64,000 nt of DNA from Pannonibacter phragmitetus_B (GTDB lineage Bacteria; Pseudomonadota; Alphaproteobacteria; Rhizobiales; Stappiaceae), in NCBI RefSeq assembly GCF_050510895.1, contig NZ_JBNINT010000001.1, positions 3,720,001-3,784,000 on the forward strand. The letters run 5' to 3'. The notes beneath the pieces were generated by a model that was not told where the DNA came from, made no database searches, and saw nothing but the letters and a program-made list of their open reading frames with translations. Position 1 is the first letter of the stretch. Each line of letters starts with the position of its first letter. Positions 27,053-36,929 of this stretch are shown one piece after another. The translations under genes and the position numbers were made by a program.

Positions 27053-28357
27053 ATGACCAATTTTTCACCGAGGGAAATCGTCTCCGAACTCGACCGCTAT
27101 ATCGTCGGGCAAAAGGATGCCAAGCGCGCCGTCGCCATTGCGCTTCGCAACCGCTGGCGCCGGCAGCAGCTTGAAAGCCCGATGCGCGAGGAGGTTCTGC
27201 CGAAGAACATCCTCATGATCGGACCAACCGGCGTCGGCAAGACCGAGATTGCCCGCCGTCTCGCCCGCCTTGCCAATGCGCCCTTCGTCAAGGTTGAAGC
27301 CACCAAGTTCACCGAGGTCGGCTATGTCGGACGTGATGTGGAACAGATCGTCCGAGATCTGGTGGAAGCCGGCATCACGCTGGTACGCGAGCTGCGCCGC
27401 GAGGAGGTGAAGGCCAAAGCCCATGTGCTGGCGGAAGAGCGGGTGCTGGATGCGCTCGTCGGCAACAATGCCAGCCCCGCCACCCGTGACAGCTTCCGCA
27501 AGAAGCTGCGCGAGGGCGATCTTGATGACAAGGAAATCGAGATCCAGGTCCGCGCCCAGCCGCAGATGCCCAGCTTCGAGCTGCCCGGCATGCCCGGTGC
27601 CAGCGTTGGCGTGATGAACCTGTCCGACATGCTGGGCAAGGCCCTTGGCGGCCAGACCAAGCCGCGCCGGGTGACGGTGAAGGAATCGCACGACATCCTT
27701 GTCACCGAGGAATCTGACAAGCTGCTGGATGAAGAAAAGGTGGTGCGTGAGGCTATCAGCCTCGTGGAGAATTCCGGCATCGTCTTCCTCGACGAGATCG
27801 ACAAGATCTGCGCCCGAGATGGCCGCACCGGTGGTGATGTGTCGCGCGAAGGCGTGCAGCGCGACCTGCTGCCGCTGATCGAGGGCACGGTGGTGTCCAC
27901 CAAGCACGGTCCGGTGAAGACCGACCACATCCTCTTCATCGCCTCAGGCGCTTTCCACGTGGCCAAGCCCTCCGACCTTCTGCCGGAGCTGCAGGGACGT
28001 CTGCCGATCCGTGTCGAGCTGAAGGCCCTGACGCAGGAGGATTTCCGCGCCATCCTGACCGAGCCGGAAGCAAGCCTCATCAAACAATATGTGGCGCTTC
28101 TGGGCACTGAAGGTGTGAAGTTGAGCTTTGCCGACGATGCCATCGACGAGATCGCAACCATCGCCGTCGACCTCAACTCCAGCGTCGAGAACATCGGCGC
28201 CCGGCGCCTGCAGACAGTGATGGAGCGCATTCTGGACGAAGTGTCCTTCACCGCTCCGGACAAGTCCGGCAGCACGGTGGAGATCACCGCGGATTTCGTG
28301 CGCAGCAACATTGGTGAGCTGGCCAAGAATGTCGATCTGTCCCGCTTCATCCTCTGA
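27053..28357 (+). CDS. hslU: ATP-dependent protease ATPase subunit HslU (ClpY)
   Basis: AAA+ unfoldase that feeds substrates to HslV; 434 residues. The family opening FSPREIVSELDRYIVGQ leads to Walker A GPTGVGKT (residues 57-64), TKFTEVGYVGRDVEQIVRDL with the pore GYVG, Walker B VFLDEIDKI and the second-region LQGRLPIRVEL. The C-terminus ends LAKNVDLSRFIL, the tail that docks into HslV. No anomalies seen. Confidence 0.97.
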   Translation: MTNFSPREIVSELDRYIVGQKDAKRAVAIALRNRWRRQQLESPMREEVLPKNILMIGPTGVGKTEIARRLARLANAPFVKVEATKFTEVGYVGRDVEQIVRDLVEAGITLVRELRREEVKAKAHVLAEERVLDALVGNNASPATRDSFRKKLREGDLDDKEIEIQVRAQPQMPSFELPGMPGASVGVMNLSDMLGKALGGQTKPRRVTVKESHDILVTEESDKLLDEEKVVREAISLVENSGIVFLDEIDKICARDGRTGGDVSREGVQRDLLPLIEGTVVSTKHGPVKTDHILFIASGAFHVAKPSDLLPELQGRLPIRVELKALTQEDFRAILTEPEASLIKQYVALLGTEGVKLSFADDAIDEIATIAVDLNSSVENIGARRLQTVMERILDEVSFTAPDKSGSTVEITADFVRSNIGELAKNVDLSRFIL

Positions 28358-28401
28358 GGCCGCAGTGATGAAACACAACTTTCGCGTCATGCACAGGCCC
28401 G

Positions 28402-28439
28402 GCCATTTGCCGCGCTTGCAGGCGGAACAGCCAAATGGC
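28402..28439. repeat. Inverted repeat between hslU and the universal stress gene
   Basis: GCCATTTG and CAAATGGC are perfect 8-base arms 22 bases apart, with a second inner pair CCGC/GCGG. There is no T-run. It could be a transcript-end hairpin or an operator. Confidence 0.45.
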
Positions 28440-28450
28440 AGCATGCGGCC

Positions 28451-28945
28451 ATGGTAGCGATCCGCAAGAGCTTTGAAGAAGGGCACAGGCGCAAGTTTCT
28501 GGTGGTCGTTGACGACACACCGGAATGCGACCGTGCCATCATTTACGCCGCAAAACGCGCCGCCCGCACGGGCGGCGTGGTCACCCTGCTTTTCGTCATT
28601 GCCCCCGGCGATTTCCAGCACTGGCTGGGCGTCGAGGACATCATGCGCGCCGAGGCGCAGGAAGAGGCGGAAAAGACCCTCGCCAGAGCCGCTGGCCGGG
28701 CCCGGGCTGTTGCCCGCACCGAGCCGGAGCTGGTCATCCGCGAGGGCAACAAGTCCGACGAGATCATCAAGCTGATCGAATCCGACGATGACATCGCCAT
28801 TCTGGTGCTGGCGGCCGGTATGAGTTCGGAAGGCCCCGGCCCACTGGTAACGTCCATCGCCGGTAAGGCCGCCGGCAACTTCCCCATTCCCGTCACGATC
28901 GTGCCGGGCAATCTGGGTGACGATGAAATCGCCGCGCTTGCGTGA
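28451..28945 (+). CDS. Universal stress protein (UspA) family
   Basis: A 164-residue single-domain Usp protein. The core begins KFLVVVDDTPECDRAIIYAAKRA with the Asp of the nucleotide site, and ends with VTSIAGKAAGNFPIPVTIVPGNL. That tail is close to the G-x2-G-x9-G-[ST] ATP-binding pattern, though not an exact match. It probably works in the cytoplasm under stress; its place after hslVU agrees with that. No neighbour defines a specific role. Confidence 0.85.
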   Translation: MVAIRKSFEEGHRRKFLVVVDDTPECDRAIIYAAKRAARTGGVVTLLFVIAPGDFQHWLGVEDIMRAEAQEEAEKTLARAAGRARAVARTEPELVIREGNKSDEIIKLIESDDDIAILVLAAGMSSEGPGPLVTSIAGKAAGNFPIPVTIVPGNLGDDEIAALA

Positions 28946-29020
28946 CGGCAGCCAACGCGCCATTTCTTTGGCCGGACGCGTATGGATGTGCTTGACCTGT
29001 GGTCAAACGCGCCCAAGTAG

Positions 29021-29037
29021 TTTATAAAGATTCCAAT
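29021..29037 (+). promoter_or_regulatory. Possible iron-control (Irr/ICE-like) box upstream of nfu
   Basis: TTTATAAAGATTCCAAT agrees at 14 of 17 positions with the rhizobial iron control element as I recall it (TTTRGAAYNRTTCYAAA). It is an AT-rich island about 75 bases before a Fe-S cluster gene. The half-site symmetry is imperfect, so this is tentative. Confidence 0.3.
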
Positions 29038-29111
29038 CTGGGGCGCGTCCGGCAAGCCGTTACCGCCAGTCGAAGAGACCTTGCCCCGACGATCGACTGA
29101 GGATCAGACCC

Positions 29112-29675
29112 ATGTTCATCCAGACCGAGGCAACCCCGAATCCCTCGACCCTGAAGTTTCTGCCCGGCCGCGTCGTGCTGCCGGAAGGCACGCATGATTT
29201 CCGCTCGGCTCATGACGCTGCTGCCTCGCCGCTGGCGCAGCGCCTGTTCGATGTGCCGGGCGTTTCGGCTGTCTTCTTCGGCCACGACTTTATCACCGTC
29301 ACCAAGGACGACACCGACTGGCAGCACATGAAACCCGCCATTCTGGGCGCGATCATGGAGCAGTTCATGTCTGGCCAGCCCGTCATGCAGATGGCAGGCA
29401 ATACGGATGACGGCGTGGACGGCGAGGAGTTCTTCGACGCCGCTGACGAAGAGACCGTGACGGTCATCAAGGACCTGATCGAGACCCGTGTGCGCCCGGC
29501 TGTAGCGCAGGATGGCGGCGACATCACCTTCAAGGGCTTCAAGGAAGGCATCGTCTATCTGTCCATGCGCGGCGCCTGTGCCGGCTGCCCCTCCTCCACT
29601 GCGACACTGAAGCACGGCATCCAGAATCTGCTGCGCCATTTCGTGCCTGAAGTCGAGGAAGTCCGCGCCCTGTAA
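29112..29675 (+). CDS. NifU-like Fe-S cluster scaffold protein Nfu
   Basis: A 187-residue Nfu-type protein that carries and delivers Fe-S clusters. The N-terminal Nfu domain MFIQTEATPNPSTLKFLPG is typical of alphaproteobacterial and mitochondrial NFU1. The C-terminal NifU domain has RPAVAQDGGDI followed by GACAGCPSS, whose CxxC binds the cluster. The order nfu-tsaB-rimI-fur is common in Hyphomicrobiales. A perfect hairpin terminator separates it from tsaB. Confidence 0.93.
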   Translation: MFIQTEATPNPSTLKFLPGRVVLPEGTHDFRSAHDAAASPLAQRLFDVPGVSAVFFGHDFITVTKDDTDWQHMKPAILGAIMEQFMSGQPVMQMAGNTDDGVDGEEFFDAADEETVTVIKDLIETRVRPAVAQDGGDITFKGFKEGIVYLSMRGACAGCPSSTATLKHGIQNLLRHFVPEVEEVRAL

Positions 29676-29726
29676 GCCAGTTCACCGAAAGCCGCTCTCG
29701 ACAAGCGGTGTTCGGGACACTACAGC

Positions 29727-29764
29727 AATCCGGATGCAGCAGCCGCTGCATCCGGATTTTCTTG
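29727..29764 (+). terminator. Rho-independent terminator after nfu
   Basis: A 14-bp perfect stem AATCCGGATGCAGC/GCTGCATCCGGATT with loop AGCC runs into TTTTCTT. Confidence 0.9.
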
Positions 29765-29819
29765 AGCGGCACCCAGGGCGGTGCTGCGCTTGCAGGCCTT
29801 GCGGAGGCCGGGACAGACC

Positions 29820-30500
29820 ATGACCCGACTGCTTGCCATCGATACGGCCCAGGCCAATTGCGCGGTCGCCGTGCTGACGCTGACGGACGGCGGCGAGACA
29901 CTGATCTCCCGCAGCGAGGCCATCGGACGGGGTCATGCGGAAGCCTTGATGCCGATGATCGAGGCCGTAATGGCCGAAGCGGACGTCACCTTTGCGGATC
30001 TTGACCGGATTGCCGTCACCTGCGGCCCCGGAAGCTTTACCGGGCTCCGGGTTGGCCTGTCCGTTGCCCGCGGCTTTGCGCTGGTGCGGCAGATCCCGGC
30101 CATCGGCATATCCGTTCTGGATGGCCTTGCAGCGGAGGCCCGGGCAGAGGCAGATGGCCGGCCCGTTCTGGCTGTGCTGGAAGCCCGCGAAGACGAGATC
30201 TACGCAGCCTTTTATGATGAAACAGGCCAACCGGCAGGAGAGCCTGAGGTGGCCTTGCGGCAGGATCTGGCGGCACGCGTCACACCCGGCATGGTGCTGA
30301 CCGGCTCGGCGGCACCTGCTCTTGCTGAAGCTTGCGGCCTTGCCGGCGTGAAGGTGCACGGCACGGCCACGGTCCCGGACATTGCTACGGTGGCGCGGCT
30401 GGGGGCAGCGGCGCAGGCAAGCGGCCAGCCACCGGTGCCGCTTTACCTGCGCCCGCCCGATGCCAAGCCGCAACTCAAAGGGAGGATCGAGCGGATATGA
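29820..30500 (+). CDS. tsaB: tRNA threonylcarbamoyladenosine biosynthesis protein TsaB
   Basis: Partner of TsaD and TsaE in making t6A37 on tRNAs reading ANN codons. The protein of 226 residues has the ASKHA-type start LLAIDTAQANCAVAV, GHAEALMPMI, and VTCGPGSFTGLRVGLSVARGFAL, the hallmark of TsaB. I took the ATG giving MTRLLAIDT; a start 13 codons upstream adds nothing conserved. Its stop overlaps the rimI start, so the two are coupled. Confidence 0.94.
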   Translation: MTRLLAIDTAQANCAVAVLTLTDGGETLISRSEAIGRGHAEALMPMIEAVMAEADVTFADLDRIAVTCGPGSFTGLRVGLSVARGFALVRQIPAIGISVLDGLAAEARAEADGRPVLAVLEAREDEIYAAFYDETGQPAGEPEVALRQDLAARVTPGMVLTGSAAPALAEACGLAGVKVHGTATVPDIATVARLGAAAQASGQPPVPLYLRPPDAKPQLKGRIERI

Positions 30501-30985
30501 GTTTCTGGTGGTTCTGGTCTGCTCCGCCCATGATTGAGACCGTTGAAGACGAGGATCTGCCGCGCCTTGCGGATATCCACGCCAATTCCTTCGCCCATGG
30601 CTGGGATGAAGATGAACTGGCGCGACTTCGCTCGCAGGATGGCGTTCTCATGCTCCTCGCCCGCCGCGCCAGCCCCTACGGCACGCGCACACCTGTCGGC
30701 TTCGTCATCATGCGTCAGGTCGCTGATGAGGCGGAAGTGCTGACACTCGCTGTTGACCCGCGCCAGCGCGGGCGCGGCGTCGCAAAACGGCTGATGCAGG
30801 AAGCCATGTTCCGCCTTTATGGCGAACGTTGCGCCAGCGTATTTCTGGAGGTGGATGCCGCCAATGAGCCTGCCCTGCGCCTGTACCGGAGCCTCCGGTT
30901 CCAGCAGGTGGGCGAGCGCAAGGGCTATTACCGGCAGAGCGAGAAAGACGGCACCGCGCTTGTCATGCGCGCCGATCTTGGCTAA
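30497..30985 (+). CDS. rimI: Ribosomal-protein-alanine N-acetyltransferase RimI (GNAT)
   Basis: GNAT acetyltransferase of 162 residues, expected to acetylate the N-terminal Ala of ribosomal protein S18. The acetyl-CoA loop is VDPRQRGRGVAKRLMQEA (Q/R-x-x-G-x-G/A), followed by FLEVDAANEPALRLYRSLRFQQVGERKGYY, a close RimI pattern. The ATG overlaps the tsaB stop (ATGA). The N-terminal SFWWFWSAPPM is peculiar to related alphaproteobacterial proteins. Confidence 0.88.
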   Translation: MSFWWFWSAPPMIETVEDEDLPRLADIHANSFAHGWDEDELARLRSQDGVLMLLARRASPYGTRTPVGFVIMRQVADEAEVLTLAVDPRQRGRGVAKRLMQEAMFRLYGERCASVFLEVDAANEPALRLYRSLRFQQVGERKGYYRQSEKDGTALVMRADLG

Positions 30986-31026
30986 TCGCTCAAGACAGGG
31001 TTCAACGCGGAAGGAAAGGGGCAGGC

Positions 31027-31479
31027 ATGTCCGGTGACCGGCCAAACTCGCTTGCCGATCAGTGCATCGCCAAGGGCATGCGCATGACGGAGCAGCGCCG
31101 CATCATCGCCTCCGTCATCGAGGAAGCGACGGACCATCCGGATGTGGAAGAACTTTACCGCCGGGCCTCCGCTCTGGATGCCCGCATTTCCATTTCCACT
31201 GTCTACCGTACCGTGAAGCTGTTCGAGGATGCAGGCATCATCGAACGGCATGATTTCCGCGACGGGCGCTCGCGTTACGAGACGGTGCCGGACGAGCACC
31301 ACGACCATCTGATCGACCTGCGCAACGGCACGGTGATTGAGTTCCGCAGCGAGGAAATCGAAGCGCTGCAGGAGTTGATCGCCAAGCGGCTCGGCTACCG
31401 GCTGGTGGACCACCGGCTGGAGCTTTACTGCGTGCCACTGGCACCCAAGGCCCCGGAGGGCGGCGATGCGGCAGAGTAA
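31027..31479 (+). CDS. Fur-family metal-responsive repressor (Fur/Mur type)
   Basis: A 150-residue ferric-uptake-type regulator. The winged helix contains ISISTVYRTVKLFEDAGII, and the metal-binding DEHHDHLIDLRNG follows. The C-terminal CxxC pair of classical Fur is absent, as in the Mur (manganese) proteins that occupy this position in rhizobia. It should repress metal-uptake genes when Mn2+ or Fe2+ is plentiful. Its stop lies inside the start of plsC (14-base overlap). Irr is less likely because no haem-regulatory motif is seen. Confidence 0.88.
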   Translation: MSGDRPNSLADQCIAKGMRMTEQRRIIASVIEEATDHPDVEELYRRASALDARISISTVYRTVKLFEDAGIIERHDFRDGRSRYETVPDEHHDHLIDLRNGTVIEFRSEEIEALQELIAKRLGYRLVDHRLELYCVPLAPKAPEGGDAAE

Positions 31480-32302
31480 AGCGGTCTGCGTCATCCTTCT
31501 GCTGACAATCGTCTCCCTGATCCTTATTCCCCTTCAATGGCTCGCCATGAAGGCCGGTCATCCGGTGCAGCGGCAACTGCCGTATCTCTGGCACCGCATT
31601 GCCACACGGCTCGTGGGCATCCGCATCACGCAGAAGGGCAAGCCTGCCAGCCACCGGCCGCTTCTGATCGTTGCCAATCATGCGTCCTGGGTGGACATCA
31701 CCGTTCTGGGCGCAGTGATGCCGCTGTCCTTCATCGCCAAATCGGAAGTGGAGGGCTGGCCCATCTTCGGGCTTTTCGCAAAGCTTCAGCGCACGGTTTT
31801 CGTCAATCGCACCCGCCGCACCGAGACCGGCGCCGTCGCCAGCCAGATTGCCGGACGCATGGCCAGCGGGGATGCCATGGTGCTGTTTGCCGAAGGCACG
31901 TCCAACGACGGAAACCGGGTTCTGCCCTTCCGCTCGGCTCTGCTGGGCGCAGCAACCAAGGCGCTTGAAAATGGCGCGCCGGTTGAGGTGCAGCCGCTGT
32001 CCATCGTCTATGCCCGCCAGCAAGGCATTCCGCTGGACAGGCGCACCCGTGCGCGCATTGCCTGGTATGGCGACATGGAGCTGGGCGGCCACCTGTGGGG
32101 CGTGTTCTGCAATGGCGCCATTGATGTGGAGCTGACCTGGGGCGAGCCGGTGGAAGTGAGCCCCGGAACTGACCGCAAGGCCCTGACTGCCCGCCTTCAT
32201 GCCGATGTGGAACGCATGACTATTGCCGGGCTGACGGGACGCATGCCGCTGGACCCGGAGGCCCGTGAGGCTGAAGTTCCGGTCAGCGAAGCAACACAAT
32301 GA
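31466..32302 (+). CDS. 1-acyl-sn-glycerol-3-phosphate acyltransferase (PlsC family)
   Basis: Inner-membrane enzyme acylating lysophosphatidate to phosphatidate, 278 residues. One N-terminal hydrophobic helix (VCVILLLTIVSLILIPL) precedes the catalytic NHASWVD (family NHxxxxD), followed by GWPIFG, FVNR and FAEGTSNDG (family EGT). The C-terminal stretch MTIAGLTGRMPLDPEAREAE is charged. It overlaps fur by 14 bases. Rhizobial relatives at this position have also been linked to ornithine-lipid synthesis (OlsA-like), so the exact acceptor is open. Confidence 0.87.
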   Translation: MRQSKAVCVILLLTIVSLILIPLQWLAMKAGHPVQRQLPYLWHRIATRLVGIRITQKGKPASHRPLLIVANHASWVDITVLGAVMPLSFIAKSEVEGWPIFGLFAKLQRTVFVNRTRRTETGAVASQIAGRMASGDAMVLFAEGTSNDGNRVLPFRSALLGAATKALENGAPVEVQPLSIVYARQQGIPLDRRTRARIAWYGDMELGGHLWGVFCNGAIDVELTWGEPVEVSPGTDRKALTARLHADVERMTIAGLTGRMPLDPEAREAEVPVSEATQ

Positions 32303-32368
32303 CGCCTCGCCTATTCTCATCGGCGGCAAAAGCGGCTAAAGCTGGCGGAAATCGAGGGCGGCCTCTCC

Positions 32369-32388
32369 TGTGACGGCAAACCGTCACA
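32369..32388. repeat. Perfect hairpin between plsC and miaB
   Basis: TGTGACGG and CCGTCACA form an 8-bp perfect stem with loop CAAA in the 156-base gap. There is no T-run, so it is not a typical terminator; it could be a processing site or an operator. Confidence 0.5.
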
Positions 32389-32458
32389 TGGCCCCTGTAT
32401 ATCTGATCTGCGCGAGCCTGCGTGATGGTGTTGACCGTCCGGGCGCCGTGAGGAGCTC

Positions 32459-33983
<1,525 letters not shown>

Positions 33984-33994
<11 letters not shown>

Positions 33995-35078
33995 CAGCCA
34001 GACAACGCTTCGCAAGCCCTCTGACCGGGGAGCAGTCCCTGCCTCTGACATGACCCACATTGTCCTTGCGTTCGATGACAACAGGCTGATTGGTGACCTT
34101 TTTGGCCAGTTTGACCAGAACCTGGCTCTGATCGAGCAGCGTCTTGGCGTCGATGCCATTGCCCGCGGCAATCAGGTGACGTTGAAGGGCAAGCACCGCC
34201 AGTGCGAGCAGGCACGCCACGCACTCGAATCACTTTACCAGCGCCTGCAGCAGGGCCATGAAATCCATCCGGCCGACGTGGAAGGTGCAATGCGCATGGC
34301 GGTGGCAGCTGAGGCCCAGCTGCCGCTTCCGACGCTGGAGCCCCGCTCACGCCTTTCCTTCGCCCAGATCTCGACCCGCAAGAAGACGGTTGTCGCCCGC
34401 ACGGCAGCGCAGGACGCCTATATCCGCTCCATGGACCGGGCAGACCTTATCTTCGGAACGGGTCCTGCCGGCACGGGTAAGACCTTCCTCGCCGTCGCCT
34501 ATGCCGCAGCCCTCATCGAGCGCGGCGATGCCTCGCGGCTGATCCTCTCCCGCCCTGCCGTTGAAGCGGGCGAGCGCCTCGGCTTCCTGCCGGGCGACAT
34601 GAAGGAGAAGGTCGATCCCTATCTCCGCCCGCTTTACGACGCGCTTTACGAAATGATGCCGCCGGAAAAGGTCGATCGCGGCCTGCAATCCGGCATGATC
34701 GAAGTGGCGCCGCTCGCCTTCATGCGTGGACGCACATTGTCCAATGCCGTTGTGCTTCTGGATGAGGCGCAGAACACCACGACGATGCAGATGAAGATGT
34801 TCCTCACCCGTCTGGGCGAGAACTCCAAGATGATCGTCACCGGTGACCCGAGCCAGATCGACTTGCCCATGGGCCAGAAGTCGGGCCTGCGCGAGGCGCT
34901 GGAGCTGCTGCCGGAAATCGAGGGCGTTGCCCACGTGCAGTTCACCGATGTGGACGTGGTGCGCCACGAACTGGTGGCCCGCATCGTGCGCGCCTATGAC
35001 GATGCCAGCCGTGAAGAGCTGCAGGAGCGGGAGCGCCGGCACGCCCAGCGCGCCGCCGCCGCGCAGCAGCCGGAGTAA
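33984..35078 (+). CDS. PhoH-like ATPase
   Basis: P-loop ATPase of 364 residues, PhoL/YbeZ type, thought to help RNA processing together with YbeY. Walker A is GTGPAGTGKT (158-167), then SRPAVEAGERLGFLPGD, Walker B VVLLDEAQNT and VTGDPSQIDLP. I take the TTG start inside the end of miaB because a full AAGGAGG sits 6 bases before it; a later ATG (MTHIVLAF) is the alternative. The order miaB-phoH-ybeY-corC-lnt is the conserved proteobacterial arrangement. Confidence 0.93.
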
Positions 35079-35083
35079 GCGCT

Positions 35084-35626
35084 GTGGCCCCTGCCCCTGC
35101 TGCCGCCAGCGCCTTGCCGGAAGATTTTCTACTGGACCTCAGCGTCGAATGTGATGGCTGGCTGGAAGAAGACGAGCTGGAGGCCCTGAGCCTGCGCGCC
35201 GCGGAAGCCGCCTTCCGCATTGGCGGATTGAAGGCCATGCCCGGCTCCGAGTTGTCGCTTCTTTTCGTCGATGACGAGCGCATCCGCGAGCTCAACGCCG
35301 AATGGCGGAACAAGGACAAGGCCACGAATGTTCTCTCCTTCCCCGGCGGGGAAGAGATGAACGGGCTTTACGGCCCTCTGCTTGGTGATATCGTGTTTGC
35401 ACTGGAAACAGTCTCAAAGGAGGCTGAAGAGCAGGATATTTCCTTTCAGGACCATTTTTTGCATCTTGTTGTGCACGGACTCCTTCATCTTTTCGGATAT
35501 GATCACCAGATGGAGGCCGAGGCCGAAGAGATGGAGGATCTGGAACGCCGGATCCTTGCCAGCATGGGCATTGCCGACCCGTATGCGGACGCACCGCTTG
35601 TGGCAGATGACCCGCAGGAGCCCTGA
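35084..35626 (+). CDS. ybeY: Endoribonuclease / rRNA maturation factor YbeY
   Basis: Zinc-dependent single-strand RNase needed for 16S rRNA 3'-end maturation and 70S quality control. The metal site is HGLLHLFGYDH (His131, His135, His141); RNKDKATNVLSFP is the other family signature. The protein has 180 residues and starts with GTG, 5 bases after phoH. The C-terminus is slightly extended and acidic. Confidence 0.95.
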   Translation: MAPAPAAASALPEDFLLDLSVECDGWLEEDELEALSLRAAEAAFRIGGLKAMPGSELSLLFVDDERIRELNAEWRNKDKATNVLSFPGGEEMNGLYGPLLGDIVFALETVSKEAEEQDISFQDHFLHLVVHGLLHLFGYDHQMEAEAEEMEDLERRILASMGIADPYADAPLVADDPQEP

Positions 35627-35667
35627 TCCCGCAAGGGTGACAGCAGGGACAACGAACGAATGGACAG

Positions 35668-36783
35668 ATGACAGTTTCTGACAGTGGCAGTATCGCAACG
35701 CCTGCGGCCAGTCCGGCTTCCGTGCCGGTTCAGGAAGATGGCGCCGACCCACGACTATCCGGGCCCCGAAAACCGGGGCCTTTGGCCCGAATTGCCGGGC
35801 GCCTTGCACGGCTGCGGCGCAGCAGCGCCTCAAGCCTGCGGGAAAATCTCCAGGATGAGCTTGCCCGCGAAATGGTTGAAGGCGGGGACACGGCCTTTTC
35901 GCCGGAAGAGCGTCTGCTGCTCGGCAACATCCTTCGCCTGCGCGAACTGCGCGTCGATGACGTCATGGTTCCCCGCGCGGATATCGAGGCCGTGGACGAC
36001 AGTGTAACGCTGGGCCGCCTCATGGAAGTGTTCCGCGAGAATGGTCACTCCCGCATGCCGGTCTATCATGAGAGTCTTGATGACCCGCGCGGGATGGTTC
36101 ACATCAAGGACCTGATGGCCTTCATCGCCCGTCTTGCCACACCGTCAGATGCCGGGGCCACAAAAGACACCGATGTATCTGCCAAGAATTCTGCCCTTGA
36201 TCTGACCTTGATCGACCTGACGCTGACGCTCGCCGAGACTGGCCTGTTGCGTCCGCTTCTGTTCGTGCCTCCCTCCATGCCCGCAACCGACCTGATGGCC
36301 AAGATGCAGGCCAGCCGCGTGCAGATGGCGCTTGTCATCGACGAATATGGCGGCACGGATGGCCTCGTCTCAATGGAAGATATTGTCGAGACGGTCGTCG
36401 GGGATATCGAGGACGAACACGACGAGGACGAAGAGGCAATGCTTCAGCCGGCCGGCGACGGCGTCTGGATTGCCGATCCCCGCATTCCGCTGGAAGAACT
36501 GTCTGAACAGCTGGGCACCGGCTTCAACGCCGGAGAAATGGCCGAGGAAGTCGACACCTTGGGCGGTATGCTGTTCACACTGCTGGGACGGGTGCCGGTG
36601 CGCGGTGAGCTCATCGCCCCCAAGGAAGTCACCGGCTACGAGTTCGAGGTGCTGGATGCGGACCCGCGCCGGATCAAGCGGTTGAGGGTGCGCAAGCGCC
36701 GCGCAGAAGGCCGCGCGGGCGACCAGAGGCGGCGGCCAAAGCGTGACGAAAAGACAGCTGGCACGGAGCCTCCGGCCGCATAG
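35668..36783 (+). CDS. CBS-domain hemolysin/CorC-like transport-associated protein
   Basis: A 371-residue soluble CorC/HlyC-type protein. Two CBS motifs are visible (VMVPRADIEAVDD...HSRMPVYHESLDD and RVQMALVIDEYGGTDGLVSMEDIVETVVGDI), then a CorC_HlyC domain (GGMLFTLLGRVPVRGELI). There are no transmembrane helices. E. coli CorC (YbeX) has been tied to magnesium efflux and ribosome maturation. The N-terminus is a low-complexity Ser/Pro/Gly stretch and the C-terminus is Arg/Lys-rich. Confidence 0.9.
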   Translation: MTVSDSGSIATPAASPASVPVQEDGADPRLSGPRKPGPLARIAGRLARLRRSSASSLRENLQDELAREMVEGGDTAFSPEERLLLGNILRLRELRVDDVMVPRADIEAVDDSVTLGRLMEVFRENGHSRMPVYHESLDDPRGMVHIKDLMAFIARLATPSDAGATKDTDVSAKNSALDLTLIDLTLTLAETGLLRPLLFVPPSMPATDLMAKMQASRVQMALVIDEYGGTDGLVSMEDIVETVVGDIEDEHDEDEEAMLQPAGDGVWIADPRIPLEELSEQLGTGFNAGEMAEEVDTLGGMLFTLLGRVPVRGELIAPKEVTGYEFEVLDADPRRIKRLRVRKRRAEGRAGDQRRRPKRDEKTAGTEPPAA

Positions 36784-36929
36784 CTTGCCGGAGCTCTGAA
36801 ATGCCGCCGCATCATGCCTGGAAGCTGCCGGTCTCTGCCCCGGTCTGGTCTGATCAGAGGCAGGCCCAGAGGACTTGACCTGCGCTCTATCGACCCCCAC
36901 ATGCTGCGGGCCGGACGCGGCGGAGAAAC

